From assembly GCA_963788015.1 (NCBI GenBank), contig CAWBEY010000012.1:682001-746000 (forward strand): DNA of 64,000 nucleotides. Direction: 5' to 3'. The position numbers were made by a program, and so were the translations under genes. The notes beneath the pieces are model-generated. The model searched no databases. It was not told the DNA's origin and saw nothing but the letters and a program-made list of their open reading frames with translations. Below, piece after piece: positions 8,457-17,401 of this stretch. The stretch comes from JBBRHH01 sp963788015. GTDB lineage: Bacteria; Planctomycetota; Phycisphaerae; Tepidisphaerales; Tepidisphaeraceae. Each line of letters begins with the position of its first letter. Position 1 is the first letter of the stretch.

Positions 8457-9349
8457 ATGGAACCAAGTCTCGATCGGCCGGTGATGGTTGCTTATGCGTC
8501 GGGTGAGACGCGTTTGCAGAATCGGCGTGGCAAAGGGTTTTTGTGCTTGTGCGCAAATGTAGTGCTGCCGGGGCTTGGGCAAGGGCTTGCTGGCCGGTGG
8601 CGACGGGGGATCGTGCTGTTTGTCATATGGGGGTTGGTGGTGGCTGGGACGTTGTATTGTCTGGGCATCGCGAGGCCATTGCGGCCGCTTCTGCTGCTCG
8701 CGCCGCTGTGTCTGTTGACGGGGGTGTGGTCGTATATCGACGGATATATTGTCGGGCGGAACTCGGAGCGTCGGTTATTAGGGCGACCGTTCCTGCGCTA
8801 TGCCGCCGGAGCAGGCCTGTTGGCGGTGGGAGGTGTGTTGCAGCCAGCGACGCTGGTGGTCCGGTCCGTCCAAAATTATTGGCGCAGACATTCCGCATTC
8901 CAACCAACTCGATGTCGCCAACGTTGGCGCCGCTGGACCGCATCATCATGGCGCGGCGACTGCCGTTGCGGCGGTGGGACATTGTTGTTTTTCGCGCTCC
9001 AAACGATCCGGGGCAGCTGTATACAAAGCGCGTAGTAGGATTCCCTGGAGAGAATCTGGAGATTGTTGGCGGTGAGGTCCGGATCAACGGGATCATGGCA
9101 GCGCGGCCGGCCGGTGTGGCACGGTATACGAGCCCCGCAGGCATGCCGGCCGTGGGTGTTGAAGGGCATCCAGTGTCGCTTGGGGAGGGGGAATTTTTTG
9201 TCCTTGGAGACAACAGCTTGATCTCGCTGGATTCGAGATATTTTCCTGCCGTGGATGGACATCAGGCGGGCGCGGTTCCGGCCGGGTGGATTCTTGGGCG
9301 GGTGACGGCGATCTATTGGCCGTTCCAGCGAATGACACAGTTGCCATAA
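8457..9349 (+). CDS. lepB: Signal peptidase I with N-terminal PGLGQ membrane domain (frameshift)
   Basis: A membrane-bound serine endopeptidase that removes signal peptides from exported proteins. The first 130 residues carry LPGLGQGLAGRWRRGIVLF and further hydrophobic helices, a TM2-like module. The frame changes near 8875. The catalytic part then follows with FRIPTNSMSPTLAPLD (nucleophile Ser before Met), LYTKRVVGFPGE (general-base Lys) and FVLGDNSLISLDSRYF (the GDN...SRY box). The order and spacing are those of the S26A family. About 297 codons in total. The gene lies 58 bases before a methyltransferase on the same strand. Confidence 0.85.
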
Positions 9350-9407
9350 TTCCGCAGGCGCGGCCTCCGCTTTACGCATATTGATTTTCGATTAGGGTTG
9401 GCCGGCT

Positions 9408-10196
9408 ATGGCCGGTGGGTATGACCCGGATTTTTTTGCGTTGCTGGATGCGGTCGAGGACCGGCATTTCTGGTTTCGCGGCGGGCGCGGGTGATTGGGC
9501 GCTGGCGAAGCAACTCACGGCGAAGTTGCCAGGGGGGCATCGCATATTAGAGCTGGGTTGTGGGAACGGGGGAATGCTGGCGCGCTGGCCAATGCCTGCC
9601 CGGCGGCGCAGGTGATCGGAATGGACTTGTTCGCGGAAGGCCTGCGGCATGCCCGGCGGCGGACCGCTTGCGCGCTCGTGCAGGGGGACGTGCGCCGGCC
9701 CCCTTTTTCAACGCGCTTTGAGCTGATCGGGCTGTTCGACGTGCTGGAGCACATTCCCGATGATGCAGGAATTTTGAAGCACATTCACGGGCTGCTGACG
9801 CCAGGCGGCGCGCTGCTGATGACTGTGCCGGCGCATCAGGAATTGTGGAGTTATTTTGATGTGGCGTCGCAGCATTGCAGGCGATACTCGGCCAAGGAAT
9901 TGCGGAAGAAGCTGGAGGAAGCGGGGCTGGAGCTGGAGTATCTGACGCCTTTCATGGGGTGCCTGTATCCGCTGGTTTGGCTGGGCCGGAAGTTGAAGGG
10001 GATGCGGCCCGGGCGGAACGGGAGCGATGCGACGGCGATGACCGCCGACGAATTGCGGATCACGCCGGGACTGAATGGGGTGTTGGATTATCTGCTTAAA
10101 CGAGAAGCGCGCTCGATTGAGCGCCGAAGGCGGCTGGCGGGGGGTACATCGTTGCTGGCAGTGGCGCGGAGGAAGTATCAGGCTGGTTCGCGATAG
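9408..10196 (+). CDS. Class I SAM-dependent methyltransferase (two frameshifts)
   Basis: About 262 codons over three frames. The start is MAGGYDPDFFALLDAVEDRHFWF at 9408, a beginning seen in Methyltransf_11/23-type enzymes with the 'E-x2-HFWF' motif. The next frame gives the SAM-binding motif I (HRILELGCGNGG, about 9540-9575). From about 9600 the third frame reads QVIGMDLFAEGLRHARRR (motif II), LIGLFDVLEHIPDD and LLTPGGALLMTVPAHQ. The substrate is unknown. The HFWF start is frequent in glycan- and lipid-related methyltransferases. Confidence 0.75.
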
Positions 10197-10237
10197 CGCC
10201 GCAGTAACCGCGGAGCGGCTGTGTTAAGTGTCAAGGG

Positions 10238-10666
10238 TCAGAGAGGGAATAAATCTGGGGGCTCTGCCCCCAAACCCCCGCCACGGCACTTCCCCCCGCT
10301 CCTGTTCAAGCTTCTGTTGCCAGAATCGTCCCAGTCCCAGTTCCTCCCACAGCAGGCAGCCCAGCAGTCGCCAAAGGAGCTTGGCCGCAGCAGACGCATC
10401 TGGGTCAACTTCAGTGACAGGGCGTTGGCTTCATCCTCGGGAATCGGCTGGTCGGCCGGAAACAGCGCCACCTGGCGATGGTCTTTCTTCTCTTCATCGA
10501 AGACTTCAATGCTCCTGCACAAGCCTGTTCCTGGCTGGAGTTGATCTCGCCCAGGTAGAGGACCTGTCGTTGCGTCGATCTCCCGTCCTGGCCGCGACGG
10601 GACTCGACCACGCTCCAGTAGTAATGGAGCTTGCCATTTTTCTTCCGTGAGGGGGCGGAGGAACAT
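10238..10666 (-). pseudogene. N-terminal fragment of an IS1634/IS4-type transposase
   Basis: Minus-strand frames starting MFLRP at 10666 combine to KKNGKLHYYWSVVESRR, QRQVLYLGEINSSQE, SIEVFDEEKKDHRQVALFP and ALSLKLTQMRLLRPSSFGDCW. This is the start of the large planctomycete/acidobacterial transposase family whose members begin 'MFLR...GKxHxYWSxVExRR...QRxVLYLGEIN'. At least two frameshifts interrupt it, and the DDE domain is absent because the sequence ends near 10240. It is a dead fragment. Confidence 0.7.
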
Positions 10667-10702
10667 GTTCCCCAGCCAGATACCAAATCCATCGTGTGCG
10701 GA

Positions 10703-10981
10703 TCAAGAGGGTAGGTCTGCACTAGACGCATTTGGCGAATTAATCCGCGCTGCGCACTGCGCCATGTCGGTTTGGGTCGCGAAGATTTTGGAATTGTGCG
10801 AAGGTTGGGTTAGAAGGTCGACTTCGTGGCGATCTCCGGCGGCGATGTCGGTGAAAACCTCCTTGTCGAGAAACTCAATGCTCGTGCGGTCGAGATATTC
10901 CAGCACCTGCGGGAACAATAGCTGCAGGAAGTCCGTGAAGAACGTGGTCAGCAGTTGTTTGAAGAGGCGGTCGTGGTCCAT
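10703..10981 (-). pseudogene. Truncated Rpn/PDDEXK-type putative transposase
   Basis: ATG at 10981 opens MDHDRLFKQLLTTFFTDFLQ, then LLFPQVLEYLDRTSIEFLDK and EVFTDIAAGDRHEVDLL. This matches the N-terminus of the Rpn-like family (PD-(D/E)xK nuclease, 'recombination-promoting'), where E(V/I)FTD...RHExDL forms the first strand of the nuclease core. The remainder (the ExK strand and the C-terminal part) is missing, and the frame runs on into unrelated sequence to 10703. It is probably a relic left by a rearrangement next to the transposase fragment at 10238-10666. Confidence 0.6.
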
Positions 10982-11001
10982 GGGTTGAGATGTGTTAGGA
11001 A

Positions 11002-11976
11002 TCAGAAATCGAACTTGTCGATATTTTCTTTGGTGAAGATGAAGGGCTGGCCCAGAAGGATGTCGGTGCCCTGGATGGTGATGGCGCCGAGGCGGCCTGC
11101 CTGGAGGGTGGTGTCGCCGGGGTGGAGCGATCCTTTTTGGAGTGCGGCGGCGGCGTGGACGGTGAGGTAGCCGAGGTCCTGGGTGTTCCAGAGGATCACG
11201 CAATCGGTGACGCCGGATTTGACGTAGGGTTTGTTGTCGTTGGGGAGGCCCAGGCCGATGACTTTGACATCGGTTCGGCCGGACTGGGTGACGGCTTCAG
11301 CGGCGCCCGGAACGGCGGGGGAGCAGATGGCCATGATTAGTTTCACATTGGGGTGGGCATTGAGGATCGTGTTGGTTTCGTCGAAGGCTTTTTTCTGGAG
11401 GTCGTCACAGGGGCGGAGGTCGGCCATCTTGATGTCGGGGTATTTGAAGGCGCGGCGGGCTTCGATGGCGTTTTGCCATTCGATCATGTTGCCGGCGGTG
11501 AGGGAGGCGGTGACGATGGCGAACTCACCTTTGCCGCCGAGGATGCGGGCGGCGTTGTCCATGAGGGCGGCGGCGATGCCGTCGGGAGTGGCCTGGTTGA
11601 CGAAGAAACTGCGGGCGTCGGATTCGGTGTCGGCGTCCCAGGTAATGACCTTGATCCCGCGCTGCTGGGCCTTGCGAAGGACCGAGGAGAGGCCCTGACG
11701 GTTTTCAACGGCGGCGGCAATGACGTCGACGCCGCGGGTGATCCAGGTGTCGACGATTTCGTTTTGTTTCGCCGGGTCGGGATCGGTGGGGCCGTCCCAG
11801 ATCAGCTTGACGTTCAACTGGTTGGCGGCCTCGTCGGCGCCTTTGCGACAGGCGATGAAATAGGCGTTGCCCTTGCTCTTGGGCATCATGGCGATGGTGA
11901 GCTGCTTTTCGGATTTGTGGCAGCTTGACAGAAGCATTGGAAGGCAGAGCAGGAGGGCGAACAGGATCTTGCGCAT
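11002..11976 (-). CDS. Sugar-binding lipoprotein of an ABC importer (RbsB/LsrB/RhaS type)
   Basis: A 324-residue periplasmic binding protein with a lipoprotein signal (MRKILFALLLCLPMLLSSC; lipobox LLSSC). AAGGAG lies eight bases before the ATG at 11976. The sequence LTIAMMPKSKGNAYFIACRK and ADEAANQLNVKLIWDGPTDP is typical of the peripla_BP_4 fold and closest in pattern to autoinducer-2/rhamnose-type binding proteins. DVIAAAVENRQG and GIKVITWDADTESDARSFFV are the ligand-cleft strands. No permease or ATPase gene is next to it, so the transporter partner is elsewhere or the protein acts alone. The apparent 697-codon frame upstream of this start is an artefact. Confidence 0.85.
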   Translation of the reverse strand: MRKILFALLLCLPMLLSSCHKSEKQLTIAMMPKSKGNAYFIACRKGADEAANQLNVKLIWDGPTDPDPAKQNEIVDTWITRGVDVIAAAVENRQGLSSVLRKAQQRGIKVITWDADTESDARSFFVNQATPDGIAAALMDNAARILGGKGEFAIVTASLTAGNMIEWQNAIEARRAFKYPDIKMADLRPCDDLQKKAFDETNTILNAHPNVKLIMAICSPAVPGAAEAVTQSGRTDVKVIGLGLPNDNKPYVKSGVTDCVILWNTQDLGYLTVHAAAALQKGSLHPGDTTLQAGRLGAITIQGTDILLGQPFIFTKENIDKFDF

Positions 11977-12090
11977 GGGTGGTTCTCCTTGAAGTGTGGG
12001 GAGGATTTGGCGGGAGGTTGGGGAAAGAGTCAAGGCAACAGGCGCATGGGAATGGAAACTGGACATGCTTGGGTGTGATAGGATCAAGGC

Positions 12091-12549
12091 ATGGTGCTGG
12101 CACAGTTGAACATCTCGGCGGGCGGGATGCCGAAGTTGCCGGTGCTTTCTGGGGTGCTTACGGCTGATGGACTGGAGGAGGATTGGCAGTTGAATCGCAA
12201 GTATCACGGCGGGCCGGATCGGGCAGTCTGTGTTTATAGTGTTGAGCTTTATGCAGCGCTGCGTGAGGAGGGGGTGCAGGTTTATCCGGGGCAGCTTGGG
12301 GAGAATTTCACCACGAAGGGGATTGACCTGTGTGGGCTGGCCGTGGGCGATCGGCTGCTGGTTGGAGGGTGCGTGATTGAGTTGACAAGCGTTCGTGCAC
12401 CATGCCGGCAGCTTAATCGTTGGCATGCGGATTTGATGCGGCTGATCAAAGGGCGAAGCGGGTGGTTGGCGCGGGTTGTGGTGGGCGGGCCGGTGGTGAG
12501 TGGGGATACTATTTCGCTTGTCAGGCGCGAAGGGGCGGGTGGTGGTTAA
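12091..12549 (+). CDS. MOSC-domain protein
   Basis: A 152-residue single-domain MOSC protein (the C-terminal domain of molybdenum cofactor sulfurases; stand-alone forms such as YiiM act on N-hydroxylated bases together with a reductase). NRKYHGGPDRAVCVYS, PGQLGENFTTKGIDL and VGDRLLVGGCVIELTSVRAPC follow the family layout. The Cys in RAPCRQLN is the conserved sulfur- or molybdenum-carrying position. The gene is divergent from the sugar-binding lipoprotein across a 114-bp gap. Confidence 0.85.
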   Translation: MVLAQLNISAGGMPKLPVLSGVLTADGLEEDWQLNRKYHGGPDRAVCVYSVELYAALREEGVQVYPGQLGENFTTKGIDLCGLAVGDRLLVGGCVIELTSVRAPCRQLNRWHADLMRLIKGRSGWLARVVVGGPVVSGDTISLVRREGAGGG

Positions 12550-12597
12550 GTCGGTCGTCCGGGTAGTCGATCTTTCTTTTGAACAGGCGAGATGACT

Positions 12598-13029
12598 ATG
12601 GCCAATGAACTTGATTCCAATAATCTGCTGACTACTGATCGTAGAAACGACGAGCCCAATCCTGAAGGCCGGCGGGAGACGGTTGTGGATCGGCGGATGG
12701 GTTTGGAGCGGCGCACGCAGAGCCCGGCGGAGGCCGGATATGGGGGGCCGGATCGGCGGACGGGATTTGATCGGCGGACGGGTCTGGAGCGTCGGCGGGG
12801 GCCGGGGCGGAGGCGGCCGGAAGATCGGCGTCATGCGGAGGAGGGGGAGATGTCGGGGGAGCAGTTTGAGTTCATCATGGCGATCGAGACGTATAAGAAG
12901 GCCAACAAGAAAATGTTCCCGACCTGGACCGAGGTGCTGGAGGTGATCCGGCAACTGGGGTATCGGAAGGTACTGGCGCGGAACGTGAAGCTGGCGAACT
13001 GCCCGGAGCCGGAACTGACGAAGCTTTAA
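12598..13029 (+). CDS. Small basic protein with RR-G-DRR repeats, unknown function
   Basis: About 143 residues. The first half is low complexity, with 'DRR' units spaced 7-9 residues (VVDRRMGLERRTQS, PDRRTGFDRRTGLERRRGP). The second half is a compact helical segment, FEFIMAIETYKKANKKMFPT, then WTEVLEVIRQLGYRKVL, which looks conserved and could bind a protein partner or nucleic acid. AGGCGAG precedes ATG 12598. ATG 12592 is an alternative. I believe the C-terminal part is a planctomycete-restricted family, but I cannot name a function. Confidence 0.55.
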   Translation: MANELDSNNLLTTDRRNDEPNPEGRRETVVDRRMGLERRTQSPAEAGYGGPDRRTGFDRRTGLERRRGPGRRRPEDRRHAEEGEMSGEQFEFIMAIETYKKANKKMFPTWTEVLEVIRQLGYRKVLARNVKLANCPEPELTKL

Positions 13030-13456
13030 ACCGACCGCGACAACCGAAAATGTTCGAGACTGGCGGGCCATCCGGAGGGTTGGGCCGCCGGTCATTATTT
13101 GATTGGCGTCGCGAAAACGTTCTTCAGCGCGCAGAAGGGGGAACTGCCCAGGCGCTTGGGGAGCGCGGCGGCGACGGGGGGAGGCTCGGCGCTGCCAAGA
13201 TCGCGCCGGGCAGGGAGGCGGTTGACCAGAAGAAGACTACGTCGGCAGGTAACGGTTCGGAGGGGATCGGGGTGGTGGGGGCCGTGGTGTCGGCGGGGAA
13301 TTGGGTTGATCCACCGAGTTGTTCGAGGAGTTGTTGGGAAGAGCCCTCACCCCGACCCTTCCACCTCCCGGATGCCTTCTGACCGATCCATCATGGCAAT
13401 CGCTCCGTCGCTTCGATATGTCAAAATCAAAACTGCGATTCGTGAGTATTAACATT
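13030..13456 (+). other. Gap with GC-rich sequence and an interspersed repeat
   Basis: Open frames here (for example 13050-13382) have skewed composition and no family resemblance. The 30-bp block at 13340-13369 is the exact inverted copy of 320-349. I see no supported gene. Confidence 0.4.
13340..13369 (-). repeat. Second copy of the 30-bp interspersed repeat
   Basis: Reverse complement of 320-349 without mismatch, 13 kb away. Both copies are intergenic. Confidence 0.9.
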
Positions 13457-14959
13457 ATGTACCACTTTCCCATCCGGCCATTTCTTTCCCTCGTCGCACT
13501 GCTGGCGGGCGCACTCCCTGCCGCAGGCCACGACCGCATCCTCACCATCGGCAGCGGAACCAGCGCCTCAAATACTCAGGCTTCGCTTGAGAAAAATGTT
13601 CTTTTTCTTCAGTCCTACCTCCACACGGCCGGGCTGGGTTCGATCCCCCACGACATCCTTTTCGCCAATGGCAAAACGGATGCGCGCGACATTCAGTTTG
13701 AAGATCCCACGGCCGATCTTCCCCGCGTCAATGACCTGCTCGCTCAACTGTCCAACAACGATCACCTGTTGACGGCCCAATATAGGCCCCACGCCATCCC
13801 CAATGTCACGGATGCTGCCAACCGCTCGAGCCTCAACACATGGTTTGACCGTGTCGGTAAAAGCCTCACCGCGGAGGACCGCCTCATCATTTACTACACC
13901 GGCCACGGCGGGCGCGCCAGCGATAAGCATGGCACCACCATCGCCCTCTGGGCCGAAGATGACCTCAACGTGCAGGACTTTCGAAAGCTCCTCGACAAGC
14001 TGCCCCCGTCCGTCCCGGTTGTGCTGGTCATGGCCCAATGCTTCAGCGGCGGATTTGCTGACCTGATCTATAATGAAGCCAATCCCAACCGCGGCCTGTC
14101 GTCGCGCAAGCTTTGCGGCTTTTTCGCTACCCTGCACGACCGCGTTGCCGCCGGATGCACCGCCGACATCAACGAGGCCGACTACAAGGAATACAGCACC
14201 TACTTCTTCGCCGCCCTCATCGGCCACACCCGCGCTGCGGACACCCGCGTTGACGCCGACTTCGATCACGATGGCAGGGTCTCGTTTGCGGAGGCGCACG
14301 CTTATGCGCTTATCACCAGCGACACCATCGACATTCCCCTTAGGACGTCAGATCTCCTCCTCCGCAAAAATGCCTTCGGCAAAAACGCACCCACCACTCA
14401 ATCGGCCACCCGCCCCACCTCGCGCGCCTCTACCTATGCCGCGCTCCGGGCCAGCGCAAGTGCGCTCGACGGGCTGGTGCTGGATGCGCTGGCCAAGTCG
14501 CTCAAGCTGGATGGGCCTGACTTTCTTGCCGCTGCCAGGACTCTGGCCGACAGCCTTCAGAAGCAAAAGACGGTCGTCGACGACAAACGCAACAAGCTCC
14601 GCGACAGCCACAACAACCTGCGTTCGACGCTGAACCGCCGGGTGCGCGATCGGTGGCCGGAGCTGACCAACCTGCTCCACCCGCGCTCCATGAAAATCCT
14701 CCAGACCGAGGCTGACCAGATCGTCAAGCTGATCGAATCCTCTCCCCAATATCCGGAGTTCGAGAAGCAGGCCAAGCAGATCGACGATCTTAAAGAGCAG
14801 TCGATGAACTTGGAGCGGACGTGGGTGAAATCGCAGCGTTTCCTTCGCCAGGCGGAAACCGTCACGCTCGCCGCAGATCTGGCCAAGCGCCCTCACAACG
14901 AAACGCAGGACCGTTATCGCCAGCTTCTTGAAATGGAAAACACCATCCTGGAGAAATAA
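13457..14959 (+). CDS. Secreted caspase-like peptidase (C14 fold) with EF-hand-like loop
   Basis: About 500 residues with a signal peptide (MYHFPIRPFLSLVALLAGAL...AAG). The catalytic dyad of the caspase/metacaspase fold is visible: His150 in LIIYYTGHGGRA and Cys195 in VVLVMAQCFSGGFAD. Residues 266-277, DADFDHDGRVSF, form a 12-residue EF-hand-type Ca2+ loop (D-x-D-x-D-G-x-I/V-S-F), which suggests calcium control or binding. The region after residue 330 is helical with coiled-coil character (KQKTVVDDKRNKLRDSHNNL, EKQAKQIDDLKEQSMNLERT). The ATG at 13457 is chosen because it opens the signal peptide; 13418 is an alternative. It is the only gene on its strand here, so the substrate cannot be inferred. 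Confidence 0.75.
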   Translation: MYHFPIRPFLSLVALLAGALPAAGHDRILTIGSGTSASNTQASLEKNVLFLQSYLHTAGLGSIPHDILFANGKTDARDIQFEDPTADLPRVNDLLAQLSNNDHLLTAQYRPHAIPNVTDAANRSSLNTWFDRVGKSLTAEDRLIIYYTGHGGRASDKHGTTIALWAEDDLNVQDFRKLLDKLPPSVPVVLVMAQCFSGGFADLIYNEANPNRGLSSRKLCGFFATLHDRVAAGCTADINEADYKEYSTYFFAALIGHTRAADTRVDADFDHDGRVSFAEAHAYALITSDTIDIPLRTSDLLLRKNAFGKNAPTTQSATRPTSRASTYAALRASASALDGLVLDALAKSLKLDGPDFLAAARTLADSLQKQKTVVDDKRNKLRDSHNNLRSTLNRRVRDRWPELTNLLHPRSMKILQTEADQIVKLIESSPQYPEFEKQAKQIDDLKEQSMNLERTWVKSQRFLRQAETVTLAADLAKRPHNETQDRYRQLLEMENTILEK

Positions 14960-15108
14960 TGTGCATTCCGACGTCGAATGGAGCGAGTTGCTTCGTATCC
15001 ACGTGATGCATCGTGCCTTGAATGGCCGTCGCCTATCCCAAAAAGTGCGGCCGCATTATCACCGCAATTCCCGCTACCGACCCACGGCTGGGGTCAAAGC
15101 ACTTATCT
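14960..15108. other. Gap between convergent genes
   Basis: A short region between the caspase-like gene and the TonB receptor. I see no gene and no strong hairpin with a T-run. Confidence 0.3.
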
Positions 15109-17289
15109 TTAGAAGCTGACGCCCAATGTCACGCCAAACGTGGTGGGCGCACCGCTCTCGCCGACGTATCCTGACGCGGAGCTGAACGGGAACGCAAGCG
15201 GCACATAATGCGTGTTAAAAGCATTATCGATGAACCCCTCCAATGCGCCAGCGCCCATCGGTCAAGCCAAGGCGGAAATTGGTGATGAGGTAATCGCCCT
15301 GCGAGGCGCGATTGGTTGGATCGTAAAAATACCTTCCGATTCCGAAGACCTCCGCCCGCGCGAATGCCCGAAGCGACTTGTACACCTTTAACGAGTACTG
15401 CGCGCCCACGTTCCAGGTTAGATCGGGGGCAAAAGGCAGATCATTGCCGCGGCCAATGCCGGCGTTGACGATGTTGTCCTGAAACCGTGTCGTCATCACG
15501 CCAAGGCCGCCGAAGAGAGCGAGGTTGTCGGTCGGCCGGGCTGTCAGTTCCAGCTCCGCGCCGGTGCTGCGGGCCTTGCCGCCGTTGGTGATGAAAAACT
15601 GTGAGGCGCTGCCGTTGGGCAAGTCGATCTGCACGTTGTCCCAGTTGATGTAAAACACCTCGGCATCGGCAGTCAGCCGATTGTTCAGCCAGGACGACTT
15701 GACGCCCACTTCGTATGTCCAGCTTGTCTCCTGCCCAAAGCTGGTCAGGCCGCTGTTGGCTGGCGGAGTCGGGTTAAATCCTCCCGCGCGATACCCCTCC
15801 GTGGCGCTGGCGTACACCATCAGGTCTTTGGTGAAATGATATCCTGCTCCAAACTTGGGCGAGAGGCGATAGAAATCGCGAGTGTCATTCACTGGCGCTC
15901 CGCCGGGGATGAGCGGTGTGCTGTTGGCGCTGGTCAAGTTGGCGCGCGAGCGCTCGTAGTCGTAGCGCAGGCCCACCGTCAGATCCAGTTTGTCCCACAG
16001 CGTCAGCGTCCCCTGGCCATAAACCGCCACGCCCAGATCGTGCAGATCAGAATCCTGAAACTGCTGGAACGGAAAGGGCGCTCCTGGCGGCGGGCCGACC
16101 GCGCCCGCACGGATGTCGTTCACGACCCGCGAACGATCCGACGAATCGAAGAAGAATATTCCGCCGACCCAGGCGAACTTCATGTTCTTATTAATCAGCA
16201 CTGGCCGCTCCGTCGGCGACGAAAATCGCAGCTCTTCAATCCACGCAACCTGATGCTCCTGATTGTCCCGCCGAGCGGCATTCAGAGGCGTCTCGTCGAT
16301 GTCGGTCGTGTCGCGTGCGCGCGAATACTGGTATGAGCTGCTCAGGCTCATCTCCACCGCCTGGCCAAAGTAGTTGATCACCAATGACGGCTCGACGATG
16401 TCGCGACGGGTCGATCCTTCAAAATCGTGAGCAACGCGGTTGTGATGGTGCCGCAGGGCGGCCAGGTCGTAAATTGCGTAATCACCATCGCGGTCGCGCT
16501 CGCCGTTGTACGAGAGCAGCACTTCCCAGTGCTCCGAGGGGGTCCACCGCAAGCTCAGGCGGCCAAACACGTCCTCGCGGTCATCCAGATCGTGGCCGGT
16601 GATTGTGTTGATAGAATACCCATCGCGCGTCTGGTAGCCGCCGGTCAGGCTCAGGTAAAGATTGTCTTTGACGATTGGCCCGGAAACGGCCGCCCGATAT
16701 TCCTGCAACCCGTAGTTTCCGAAGGTGACTTCGGCATTACGCTCCCAGGTGTTGGTTGGCTTGTGCGTGACGATGTTGATCACGCCGCCCAGCGTGTTTC
16801 GGCCATACAGGGTGCCCTGCGGTCCGCGCAGGAATTCAATGCGGTCGATGCCGTAAAGCTGCTGATTGGTGGTGGCGTTGGACAACTGCGGGACGCCGTC
16901 GATGTAGGTCGTGACGGCCGGGCTGCCCTGGCCGGAGCCGATCCCGCGGATAAAGGGAAAGCTGAGGCGCTGGTTGGTGAAATACGACATGTTCAGGTTG
17001 GGCACGTAGCGCGAGGCCTGATTGATGTCGCGAATCTCGTCGATTGCTATCGTTTGACCGGTTACCACGCTGACGCTCGACGGCACCTGCTGCAACGGCT
17101 CTTCGCGGCGCTCGGCCGAAACCGTGATCGGTTTGAGCGTGAAGTCTTCGGGGCGAATCGGCCCCTCATCGTTGGGCGCCCCCGGCACCTGGCTGGCGCT
17201 GTGGTCGGCTGCGCCGTCCCCACGCCAAACAATCCCAAAATCACGGTCGAGAAAATCAGCCCGCGTCCCAAAGCGCACAAACCAGCCAT
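15109..17289 (-). CDS. TonB-dependent outer-membrane receptor (two frameshifts)
   Basis: About 727 codons. The start at 17289 (GGAAGGAG upstream) gives a signal peptide, GLIFSTVILGLFGVGTAQP. The frame changes near 17215 and the mature protein continues EDFTLKPITVSAERREEPLQ (plug start; TonB-box-like region), then SSVSVVTGQTI, FIRGIGSGQGSPAVTTYIDG, RIEFLRGPQGTLYGRNTLGG and INIVTHKP, the hallmark plug sequence. The barrel follows (FGRLSLRWTPSEHWEVLLSY, LDLTVGLRYDYERS, DLMVYASATEGYRAGGFNP). A second frameshift near 15250 restores the canonical end, FIDNAFNTHYVPLAF ... TTFGVTLGVSF, with a terminal Phe. It imports a metal chelate or other small ligand. The ligand is unknown, but the gene follows an arsenic operon on the same strand. 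Confidence 0.88.
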
Positions 17290-17401
17290 CGTTGCCGCTC
17301 CTTCCGAGAACGAACAATTCCGAGAGATCTTAAAACCGGCCGACCAAAGTAGCGTCTGACTGCAAAAATGCGAGCCACGACGCATATCTCAATCGTCGTA
17401 A
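17290..17401. other. Gap between aquaporin and TonB receptor genes
   Basis: About 110 bases, same strand on both sides. It may hold the receptor's own promoter. No clear -35/-10 pair is assigned. Confidence 0.2.

Noticed and set aside
12640..12830. Regular repeats as a CRISPR array
   Set aside because: They are codon-level 'DRR' repeats inside a protein gene, with units of unequal length and no spacers. No CRISPR array is seen anywhere in the window.
11002..13095. A 697-codon minus-strand frame
   Set aside because: Only the part from ATG 11976 is a real protein (lipoprotein signal, ribosome-binding site). The upstream part is antisense to the MOSC and RR-repeat genes and rich in Pro/Arg/His.
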